NCBI GenBank assembly: GCA_002491195.1
Contig: DKVL01000108.1
Location: 16,659 to 37,025, forward strand
Length of the DNA: 20,367 nucleotides
Source of the DNA: Lachnospiraceae bacterium UBA7179
Lineage (GTDB): Bacteria > Bacillota > Clostridia > Lachnospirales > Lachnospiraceae
Direction of reading: 5' to 3'
The notes below the pieces were generated by a model. That model had not been told where the DNA came from. It saw only the letters and a list, made by a program, of their open reading frames with translations, and did no database searches. Below, in pieces: positions 1 through 6,486 of this stretch (its first letter is position 1; the number at the start of each line of letters is the position of its first letter). The translations under genes were made by a program, and so were the position numbers.

Positions 1-71
1 GCAAAAATCCATTTGCGAAGCAAATTTTGCATGGATTTTTGCCTGTTACTGGAACGGAGTGAACAGTAACA
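1..71. repeat. Two adjacent hairpin-forming palindromes downstream of the last gene
   Basis: The first palindrome has 12-bp perfect arms at 1-12 and 31-42 (GCAAAAATCCAT against its complement). A second small stem lies inside it (11-16 with 20-25, loop GAA). The second palindrome has 8-bp perfect arms at 44-51 and 64-71 (TGTTACTG against CAGTAACA) around a 12-base loop. Both follow the stop of the minus-strand membrane protein gene at 78-80. They could act as a 3' processing or termination structure on the minus strand, where the outer arm ends in a short T run. They also look like members of a dispersed intergenic palindrome family. The block touches the window edge, so its full extent is unknown. 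Confidence 0.6.
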
Positions 72-77
72 AATTTT

Positions 78-1418
78 CTACTTCCACAACACATCTGACT
101 GAAGATAATATGGCATTGCACTGGCAACAGACAAGATCAACGCCGCAGCGATTCCCAACAATAGGATTGCTACCGCTCTGTTCTTCCTTTGATCTGTACT
201 TTTTTTCCATATAGGCAGCCGTTCTATACCGCTGCATACATAGTACATAAACGGGATAATGCCCGGCAAAATATAACGCCCCTGCGCCTGGTAATCAATC
301 GTATATGCATACTGAACCAGAAGCAGTAACGGCATCAACATACAAAAAATCATATTAAGATGGATAAACACTGTCCTAAACCCGCCATTGTAATCCCGGA
401 CCGAAAGTCTCCCAAAGATCCCTGCGGCAAACAACAGCAGATAAAAAATATATACTACCAGCCATGTATAGATCGCGACAGAACCATAATTCGAAATCGC
501 GCTCACTGCGAGTTTTGGGAAAAAAGATGTCCCAAACAGCATAGAGAACAGGCTTTCTCCCCTGCTGTAATACGTATCCCTGATCGTTCCCCCGGCTTCC
601 ATAAAACTTTCTTTGGTGGAAATTCCCAGAAAATCCCCATCATACAAACAGTAATTTCTGACAAACTGCCAACTGATGCACAGGAGCACGATCCCAGAGA
701 TCAGCAGCCCTTTTTTCAAAAAATCTCTCCATGCAAATCCGATCTTTCCATCCTGTCTGTGAAAAAAATACGCTGTAAACAATAAAACACTGCTCACAAT
801 AAAACCATATGCATTGTAATAAGAAAGTGCGCATAAGATCACACCAAGCGAAAGAATCAGGCATGACTTTACAGAAAACCCATCTTTGTAACCTCTGATC
901 AGGCCATATAACATCAGCGCGGTGGAAAGCAGACACATGGAATCCGGGTTCACATACGTATGCAAGAACAGACTCTGCGGCAAAAGCATCACCAGATAAC
1001 AGAAGAGCCATCGCATCCGTTCATCTACAAACAAATGTTTTCCAATCAAAAGTACAACATAAGCCATTGCAAGTCCGATGCACATATTTACCAACCGTGC
1101 CGTGTACAAAAGCGCCAACTCGGAATCTGTAAACAGGTTCACCAAACGCATCGCATAGCCTTGCACAATATGGGGAAAAAGCGTATAAAATCCATAGGTA
1201 TAATCCACGTCCTCAAACGTGATCTCCTCCTCAAACCCTGTCGGAAGCGTATTATGCCTGCAAATATACAAAGGCACTTTATACCGCACAACCTCATCAG
1301 GCGGATTGCTGTGCAGTGTCCGATCATACAAAGGCTGATTGAACACCAAAATAACTGCCGCCACAATATATAATATAAAATATGCCCATCCAATGTACCT
1401 TTTCCGCTTCTCTTTCAT
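78..1418 (-). CDS. Polytopic membrane protein, GT-C / DUF2142-like glycosyltransferase
   Basis: A 446-residue protein with about ten or more hydrophobic segments spread along its length. The first segment (about residues 8-27) is followed by an extracytoplasmic loop with the motif NPPDE near residue 38. Families of GT-C fold, including DUF2142 and PMT/ArnT-like proteins, carry an acidic catalytic residue in this first loop. Such enzymes use polyprenyl-phosphate sugars outside the membrane. I chose the ATG at 1418. A TTG eight codons upstream extends the frame, but the AGAGGGA motif sits just before the ATG. The gene is the last of the left operon, about 40 bp after a GT2 gene and in the same unit as a GtrA-type protein. 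That fits addition of a side-chain sugar to an exported glycan. The exact family is a guess from the first-loop motif; an O-antigen-ligase-like role cannot be excluded. Confidence 0.7.
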   Translation of the reverse strand: MKEKRKRYIGWAYFILYIVAAVILVFNQPLYDRTLHSNPPDEVVRYKVPLYICRHNTLPTGFEEEITFEDVDYTYGFYTLFPHIVQGYAMRLVNLFTDSELALLYTARLVNMCIGLAMAYVVLLIGKHLFVDERMRWLFCYLVMLLPQSLFLHTYVNPDSMCLLSTALMLYGLIRGYKDGFSVKSCLILSLGVILCALSYYNAYGFIVSSVLLFTAYFFHRQDGKIGFAWRDFLKKGLLISGIVLLCISWQFVRNYCLYDGDFLGISTKESFMEAGGTIRDTYYSRGESLFSMLFGTSFFPKLAVSAISNYGSVAIYTWLVVYIFYLLLFAAGIFGRLSVRDYNGGFRTVFIHLNMIFCMLMPLLLLVQYAYTIDYQAQGRYILPGIIPFMYYVCSGIERLPIWKKSTDQRKNRAVAILLLGIAAALILSVASAMPYYLQSDVLWK

Positions 1419-1457
1419 AGTCCCTCTATCTCCATACCGCAAAGCCGTTCACAGCAG

Positions 1458-2450
1458 TCACATTTCAAAAAGCCGAAACAGATTCCTCCATAATCCGAAC
1501 TGTATTTTGACATATACCATTTTTGAAACTTTTTTCTGGCGTTTCCGATACGTTTTTCCTTTCCCTTCCATAGATATTTTCATAGAAATTCTGATGCCAT
1601 CCATAAAACCCATAAGATATTCCTTACCCAGTCTTTTTCGCGTAAAGAACATCAATTTTGTCAAATAACCAGCAAACAATAACGGAAAATTCAATATAAT
1701 CTGTGCAGCTGGCATATTCTTGTAGATCAGATACACGCTGTTGCGCGCCACGATCCTTGTCTTGAACGCATTGTATCTGGAACCACTCGTGGCACTTCCA
1801 GCATGATATACTATAGAGTTTGCCGCAAACCAGTTTATATATCCATGAATTTTCGCCCGATAACCGATGTCAATATCTTCTAAATAGGCAAAATGCACTT
1901 CATCAAACAATCCAACACGTTTTTCTTCCAGCAATTCCCTGCGATAGATTGCCGCCCCTGCGCATGCTGCAAAAATTTCGCAGTCCCTGCGATACCTGTC
2001 CGGATTTTTCCCTTTTCCGCGCGCAAATGCCCAACCAAGAGCACAGTAAAAATCTCCCGCATCATCCGTCTGATCTTTCTCATAAAGGGAAATCAGCTTT
2101 GCTGAGGCCGAAAAAATTTTCTTTTCTGTGTCCGCATCCATCACTTTTTCCAGTTCATGAACAAAAGACAAATCTACCCTTGTGTCATTGTTTAAAAGGA
2201 TGACATACGGAGTGGTACTCGCTTGAATCCCCTGATTCACCGCGTGGCAAAAACCCGTGTTCTTCTTATTTGCGATCAGACGAACCTGCGGATACTGGTC
2301 ACGCACAAGCTCCATACTCCCATCAGCAGACCCATTGTCCACCACCACGACTTCCAGATCCTTAATTGTTCCCATATACAGACTGTCAAGACACGCTCCT
2401 ATATACTTTATCCCGTTAAAATTGGGGATCACTACTGTCGACTTTGCCAT
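1458..2450 (-). CDS. GT2 family glycosyltransferase, WbbL/rhamnosyltransferase-like
   Basis: A 330-residue protein with a GT-A fold of family GT2. The nucleotide-binding start VVIPNFNG is at residues 6-13, VVVVDNGS at about 34-41, the metal-binding DXD-type motif LLNNDT at 85-90, and an acceptor-side LEDIDIG motif near 190. This pattern and length match the COG1216 group, which includes WbbL-type rhamnosyltransferases. The C-terminus has a hydrophobic stretch (about residues 252-272) and a basic tail, suggesting membrane association at the cytoplasmic face. The start ATG is preceded by AGGGA at short spacing, and the upstream GT gene ends only 24 bp away, so the two are co-transcribed. dTDP-rhamnose as donor is an inference from rfbA and rfbC in the same locus; neither donor nor acceptor can be read from the sequence. 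Confidence 0.88.
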   Translation of the reverse strand: MAKSTVVIPNFNGIKYIGACLDSLYMGTIKDLEVVVVDNGSADGSMELVRDQYPQVRLIANKKNTGFCHAVNQGIQASTTPYVILLNNDTRVDLSFVHELEKVMDADTEKKIFSASAKLISLYEKDQTDDAGDFYCALGWAFARGKGKNPDRYRRDCEIFAACAGAAIYRRELLEEKRVGLFDEVHFAYLEDIDIGYRAKIHGYINWFAANSIVYHAGSATSGSRYNAFKTRIVARNSVYLIYKNMPAAQIILNFPLLFAGYLTKLMFFTRKRLGKEYLMGFMDGIRISMKISMEGKGKTYRKRQKKVSKMVYVKIQFGLWRNLFRLFEM

Positions 2451-2474
2451 AGTCCCTGCCTTTCGTATCCGTCC

Positions 2475-3854
2475 CTACTCCATACCAGACGCCACACCCT
2501 TCACTGTCCGGATACAGGATGGGTCCAGGAGCAGCCTTCCGCCTGCCTTCGTAAACCTGCGGCACAGCTCCTCGTTCATCCTGGCAATCTGACGGCTTCC
2601 CTGTTCACTTTTATCTAATTCCCGCAGCCACTGCGGGAGGTCTTTTTGTTCCGTCAGGAGTGTGCTCTCGTAGGAATGGTTTGTCACCTCCTGATAAATG
2701 CCCTGGTACCTCTTACCAACTGCCATATTCCGTATGTCAAGCACTGCAACATTCTGATATAAATCCATTCGATTCATATATCCTGCATAGACAAGCGGCT
2801 GTCCTTTGTAGATGCCGCCTGCCACCTTGCCATGTCTTGCAACAAAGCCGCCAACTGCCGCCAGGTCTGGTCTGTGTGACAACACACTATCCCCATACTC
2901 AATACGGTAAAAACCAAGATGCTTGTTGTGGCGCACATCCACTTTCCAGCCCATTCGCGACGCAAAATCAACCAGCGCCTTTTTCCCTGCCTCATAAGCA
3001 TACATCTTGCTCTGCGGATTGTCCGCTGTAGAATTTTCATGGCAGCGCCAATGATAAAGCACTTTGGGAACATGTACGATCGCTTTCTCCACCGGCTCTG
3101 CGTCTTTACTTTCTTTCTCCTTTAACAGCAGATTGCCCACGATGCGAAGAATGATGTCATAGTCCTGTGACCCATCGTACTCTTTTCTGATCTGCAGTTT
3201 TTTCAGGATATCAGACCGCACTACCATAAAATGACAGATATAGTTGTTGGTCAGGATCAGATCCAGATTAAAATCGAGCTTAAAGTGTGGATCATAGAAA
3301 TGTTTTCCGGATTCATCACACTTATCCTCGTCGGAATATGCAAGGATCGGCCGATTCTCCTGCACCGCACGCGCCATCTCATACAAAGCGTCCGCCGTCA
3401 ACAGATCATCATGATCCAGCAGACCACAATAGTCGCCTGTGGCACACGCAAGCGCCTGGTTCGTATTCTCCGCAATGCCGTCGTTTCCCGCAAGACGGAC
3501 ATAACGAATGCGCGTATCCTGATACCTGTCCACTGTCTGCTGTACGATATCACTGATGCTTCCATCCGCAATAATCAATTCCCAGTTTCCATATGTCTGT
3601 GCAATACAGCTGTCAATCAGTGCCCCCATATAGACACTCTGTGTCTCATATGCCGGTACCAGTATGGAAAACTTTAGATTCGATACTCCCTGGTCAGCTT
3701 TCTGCCGTTCCAGGGCATCCTGATCAGGCGCATGATAATCATAGTCCGCATAATATTTTGCCGTCATCCGCTCCCACGCCGCAACAGCCGCCTCGCCATA
3801 GCCATTTTTCCTACTATAGTTAATTGTCTTTTTTATATTTTGTGCCAGTGACAT
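2475..3854 (-). CDS. GT2 glycosyltransferase with relic of a second GT domain
   Basis: A 459-residue protein. An intact GT2 domain spans about residues 60-300: FSILVPAYE at 62-70, IIADGS at 94-99, the DXD-type motif DHDD at 147-150, YSDED at 173-177, GSQDYD at 228-233 and LYHWR at 266-270. This is the N-terminal domain of the two-domain GT2 protein encoded at 6466-8490. After it, residues about 330-380 (DLAAVGG, then GYMNRMDLYQNVA) align by eye to the back half of that protein's second domain (DVGAVGA, then GYMGRLCYAQNVSA). The SILIP strand and NND motif of the second domain are missing. The protein therefore looks like a two-domain enzyme whose second domain has decayed by internal deletion. 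The start has GAGGAAA seven bases upstream. It probably transfers one sugar to the growing chain in the cytoplasm; the donor is unknown. Confidence 0.85.
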   Translation of the reverse strand: MSLAQNIKKTINYSRKNGYGEAAVAAWERMTAKYYADYDYHAPDQDALERQKADQGVSNLKFSILVPAYETQSVYMGALIDSCIAQTYGNWELIIADGSISDIVQQTVDRYQDTRIRYVRLAGNDGIAENTNQALACATGDYCGLLDHDDLLTADALYEMARAVQENRPILAYSDEDKCDESGKHFYDPHFKLDFNLDLILTNNYICHFMVVRSDILKKLQIRKEYDGSQDYDIILRIVGNLLLKEKESKDAEPVEKAIVHVPKVLYHWRCHENSTADNPQSKMYAYEAGKKALVDFASRMGWKVDVRHNKHLGFYRIEYGDSVLSHRPDLAAVGGFVARHGKVAGGIYKGQPLVYAGYMNRMDLYQNVAVLDIRNMAVGKRYQGIYQEVTNHSYESTLLTEQKDLPQWLRELDKSEQGSRQIARMNEELCRRFTKAGGRLLLDPSCIRTVKGVASGME

Positions 3855-3882
3855 CTTATTTCCTCATCCTCCATTTGCATTT

Positions 3883-4338
3883 TCACCCTTTTTTCTCCAA
3901 AAAGATCTTTCTGGTGACGAAGTTGTAGACCATCACGATCGCTGTCGCAATCACCTTTGCACCTGTGTAGGCAAGGTCATAATTCAATATGCTTTGAAGC
4001 AATGCAACATTGCCATAAACAGGACCCACGCAAATCCAGATGATCAACTGGTTCAACCCCAGCCCGATCACACTCAATATGATAAATGCCACAAATTCCT
4101 TCCTGCGGTCCAGATCCTCTTTCCGCTCAAAGACAAATCGAAAACTTAAGATATAATTTATAATCACGGAAACTGTAAATCCCAGTGCCGAACCTGCCAT
4201 GGACGCAAGCTTGAACACCGGGTCGCCGCCCAGTTTCACAATTATTTTCATCACCGAAAGGCCAATCACATAATCAATCCCAAAGCAGATCACTCCTACC
4301 ACACCAAACTTCATAATCTGCGCAAACAAATTTTTCAT
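3883..4338 (-). CDS. GtrA-family membrane protein
   Basis: A 151-residue protein with four hydrophobic segments (about residues 10-33, 41-68, 84-103 and 120-140) separated by short charged loops. This is the size and topology of the GtrA family (PF04138), typically with FGVVGVICFGIDY near the N-terminus and a basic C-terminal end. In phage and bacterial O-antigen modification, GtrA is thought to flip undecaprenyl-phosphate-linked sugars, working with a GtrB lipid-sugar synthase and a GT-C transferase. Here a GT-C-like gene is three genes downstream, but no clear GtrB is in the window. The start ATG follows a good AGGAG site. A hairpin separates it from the phosphoglucomutase gene upstream. 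Family assignment is firm; the transported lipid is unknown. Confidence 0.88.
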   Translation of the reverse strand: MKNLFAQIMKFGVVGVICFGIDYVIGLSVMKIIVKLGGDPVFKLASMAGSALGFTVSVIINYILSFRFVFERKEDLDRRKEFVAFIILSVIGLGLNQLIIWICVGPVYGNVALLQSILNYDLAYTGAKVIATAIVMVYNFVTRKIFLEKKG

Positions 4339-4362
4339 AAATATCTCCTATTATTACGAAAC

Positions 4363-4397
4363 GAAACCAGACGGCTTTTCCTCAGCCGTCCGGTTTC
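4363..4397 (-). terminator. Strong hairpin between phosphoglucomutase and gtrA-like genes
   Basis: The arms GAAACCAGACGGCT (4363-4376) and AGCCGTCCGGTTTC (4384-4397) pair over 14 positions with a 7-base loop; the single mismatch becomes a G-U wobble in minus-strand RNA. It lies just after the stop of the phosphoglucomutase gene. The following bases on the minus strand are only moderately U-rich, so it may be a weak intrinsic terminator, an attenuator that lowers downstream expression, or an mRNA-stabilising stem. Confidence 0.6.
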
Positions 4398-4412
4398 ATG
4401 GCTCCATCTACC

Positions 4413-6140
4413 TTATTCTTCTATAACAGCCTTAACCTCTTTGGTCAGATCTTCCACTTTCTTCTGTGCATCCTCAAGGCTCGTTCCCTTGACGCCCATG
4501 TAGAACTTGATCTTGGGCTCTGTGCCGGAAGGTCTCGCACAGCACCAGGAATCGTTCGTCAGATCAAAATAGAGTACATTGGACTTCGGCAGCCCTGTCG
4601 GATAGGTCTTACCTGTCTCAAGCTCCGTGATGACATCGTTATCGTAGTCTCTCACGCGCACTACGTCAAGCTCACCAAACTTCCTGGGCGGATTGTTCCG
4701 GAACTTATCCATGAGCGCCGCGATCTGCTTCGAGCCGTCGATGCCTTTCATCGTGATCGCATACTGTGTCTCTTTATAATAACCATACTTCTCATAAATC
4801 TCAAGCATCATATCGTACAGTGTCTTGCCGTTCTTCTTGCACCATGCAGCAACCTCGCACAGGCACATCACTGCTACAACCGCGTCCTTGTCCCTCGCGT
4901 GCGTTCCTGCAAGACAGCCATAGCTCTCCTCAAGACCGAATACATAATTGTTGGATCCAGTCTGCTCAAATAACTTGATCTGCTCGCCGATAAACTTGAA
5001 TCCTGTAAGAACCTCAATTCTCTTCACACCGTAAGCCTCTGTGATCGGCGCGGTCATATTGGTTGTAACAATCGTAGTCACAAGTGCAGGATTCTCCGGC
5101 ATTGTCCCTGTCGCCTTGCGCTCTCTCAGAATATACTCCGCGATCAGCATACCAGACATATTGCCAGTAAACGCCTTGTACTCTCCGCTCTTCGTATCGA
5201 GCGCATAGATGCCAAGTCTGTCCGCATCCGGATCTGTCGCGAGCACGATATCCGCATTCTTCTCCTTTGCAAGTTTCAAGGCATATGTAAATGCCTTCGG
5301 ATCCTCTGGATTCGGATAATCCAGTGTCGTAAACTTCGGATCTGGATTCTCCTGCTCAGGCACAACATATACATTCTTAAATCCAAGCTCGGAGAGGATT
5401 CTTCTCACCGGCTTGTTGCCTGTACCGCAAAGCGGTGTGTACACAATCTTGATATCATCCGCAACTTCCTTGATGACATCCGGATGGATGATCTGCTTCT
5501 TCAGCTCTACCATGTACGCATCGTCAATCTCCTTGCCGATCACCTGGTACAGTCCGGCGTTGATCGCTTCCTGCTTGTCCATTGTCTTCACTGTGTGGTA
5601 GTCTGTTACGGCCTTCACTTCGCTGATGATATCCTTGTCCTTGGGCGCCGTGATCTGTGCGCCATCCTCCCAGTACACCTTGTAGCCATTGTACTCTGGC
5701 GGGTTGTGGCTTGCTGTGATCACGATGCCGGAGATGCACCCGAGTGTTCTCAGCGCAAAGGAAAGCTCCGGTGTCGGTCTGAGCGACTCAAACACATACG
5801 CTTTGATACCGTTCGCTGCCATGCACAGCGCTGCCTCGTCGGCAAACTCCGGCGACATAAAACGGGAATCGTACGCGATAGCAATCCCTTTTTTCTGCCC
5901 GTTTGCCTTGATAATATAGTTCGCCAGCCCCTGTGACGCCTTTCTCACAGTGTAGATGTTCATGCGGTTCGTACCTGCACCGATCACACCTCGGAGTCCG
6001 CCTGTACCAAACTCAAGTTCCTTGTAAAAACGCTCCTCGATCTCGCTCTCATTGTCCTTGATCTTTAAGAGCTCATCCTTTGTTGCCTGGTCAAAGTAAT
6101 CATCACTCAGCCAGAAGTTAAATTCATCCATATAACCCAT
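4413..6140 (-). CDS. pgcA: Phosphoglucomutase (alpha-D-phosphohexomutase family)
   Basis: A 575-residue cytoplasmic enzyme of the alpha-D-phosphohexomutase superfamily. It interconverts glucose-6-phosphate and glucose-1-phosphate, the latter being the substrate of RfbA and of UDP-glucose synthesis. All four signature sites are present: the phosphoserine loop ITASHNP with Ser144, the metal-binding DPDADR at 303-308, the sugar-binding GLEES at 412-416, and the phosphate-binding RPSGTEPK at 536-543. Length and motifs match the Bacillus PgcA type. The start ATG is seven bases after a near-ideal GGAGG (6152-6148). The gene stands behind an AT-rich leader of about 170 bases with promoter-like features, so it likely heads its own transcript. 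Phosphomannomutase activity is possible in this family but less likely at this length. Confidence 0.93.
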   Translation of the reverse strand: MGYMDEFNFWLSDDYFDQATKDELLKIKDNESEIEERFYKELEFGTGGLRGVIGAGTNRMNIYTVRKASQGLANYIIKANGQKKGIAIAYDSRFMSPEFADEAALCMAANGIKAYVFESLRPTPELSFALRTLGCISGIVITASHNPPEYNGYKVYWEDGAQITAPKDKDIISEVKAVTDYHTVKTMDKQEAINAGLYQVIGKEIDDAYMVELKKQIIHPDVIKEVADDIKIVYTPLCGTGNKPVRRILSELGFKNVYVVPEQENPDPKFTTLDYPNPEDPKAFTYALKLAKEKNADIVLATDPDADRLGIYALDTKSGEYKAFTGNMSGMLIAEYILRERKATGTMPENPALVTTIVTTNMTAPITEAYGVKRIEVLTGFKFIGEQIKLFEQTGSNNYVFGLEESYGCLAGTHARDKDAVVAVMCLCEVAAWCKKNGKTLYDMMLEIYEKYGYYKETQYAITMKGIDGSKQIAALMDKFRNNPPRKFGELDVVRVRDYDNDVITELETGKTYPTGLPKSNVLYFDLTNDSWCCARPSGTEPKIKFYMGVKGTSLEDAQKKVEDLTKEVKAVIEE

Positions 6141-6310
6141 ACTGCTACCTCCACATAAATTTGTTCATCCAGTGCGCTTGAACTGTTTATAGGAAACGAC
6201 ATGCACTTTTGTCGTTTACTATAGATCAACCCTGCACCATATTCCAATTATATTAAATCAAAAAATTGGAAATAATTCAAGATTATTAGTACATTTAGCT
6301 AAATTTAATC
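6141..6310 (-). promoter_or_regulatory. AT-rich leader with possible promoter and two inverted repeats
   Basis: This gene-free stretch upstream of phosphoglucomutase is clearly richer in A+T than its surroundings. On the minus strand a perfect TATAAT lies at 6252-6247, about 107 bases before the start codon; no good -35 box is present at 17-bp spacing (TTATTT at best), and TTGAAT at 6280-6275 is too far. The TATAAT lies within an inverted repeat with 8-bp arms, TTCCAATT at 6242-6249 and AATTGGAA at 6264-6271, which could be an operator. A second inverted repeat has arms AAACGACA at 6194-6201 and TGTCGTTT at 6210-6217, in the would-be 5' leader. The promoter call rests only on these patterns. 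Confidence 0.4.
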
Positions 6311-6486
6311 TAAGGAACTGTAGGAAAATAAGTGATGCAGATTGCGCAGGATATTTCTTCGAGAGTGCCGCTCCACAATCAGGCGCATAGCAGGCTATGT
6401 AACTGATTGCGGATAATTGCTTTAGCAATTTGATATCGGAGAAATAGACAAGCAAGATGTGTCAGTTATTTTTCTACAGTTCCTAA
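6311..6486. mobile_element. MITE-like palindromic element with TAA target duplication
   Basis: The terminal inverted repeats begin GGAACTGTAG at 6314 and end CTACAGTTCC at 6483; over 22 bases each they differ at only two positions. They are flanked by direct TAA repeats at 6311-6313 and 6484-6486, the pattern of a 3-bp target site duplication. The 170-bp interior is itself a nested palindrome: 6352-6362 pairs with 6436-6446 with one mismatch, 6376-6382 with 6403-6409, 6386-6390 with 6395-6399, and 6415-6420 with 6425-6430. It encodes no protein. It fits a non-autonomous element moved in trans by a transposase, perhaps of an IS5-like group that makes 3-bp duplications; the parent family is not identifiable from here. 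It supplies the last codons of the GT gene on its right side. Confidence 0.75.

Noticed and set aside
1419..1442. Upstream TTG start adding eight residues to the GT-C-like protein
   Set aside because: The ATG at 1418 has an AGAGGGA motif directly upstream, while the TTG has no comparable site.
5524..5739. Minus-strand frame of 71 codons inside the phosphoglucomutase gene
   Set aside because: It is an out-of-frame reading of the same strand within a conserved enzyme gene and has no independent support.
6314..6483. Reading the inverted repeat as a plain transcription terminator of the GT gene
   Set aside because: The arms are about 22 bases at the ends of 170 bp, are flanked by matching TAA, and removal restores a nearby in-frame stop; these fit an insertion better than a terminator. 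A secondary effect on transcription is still possible.
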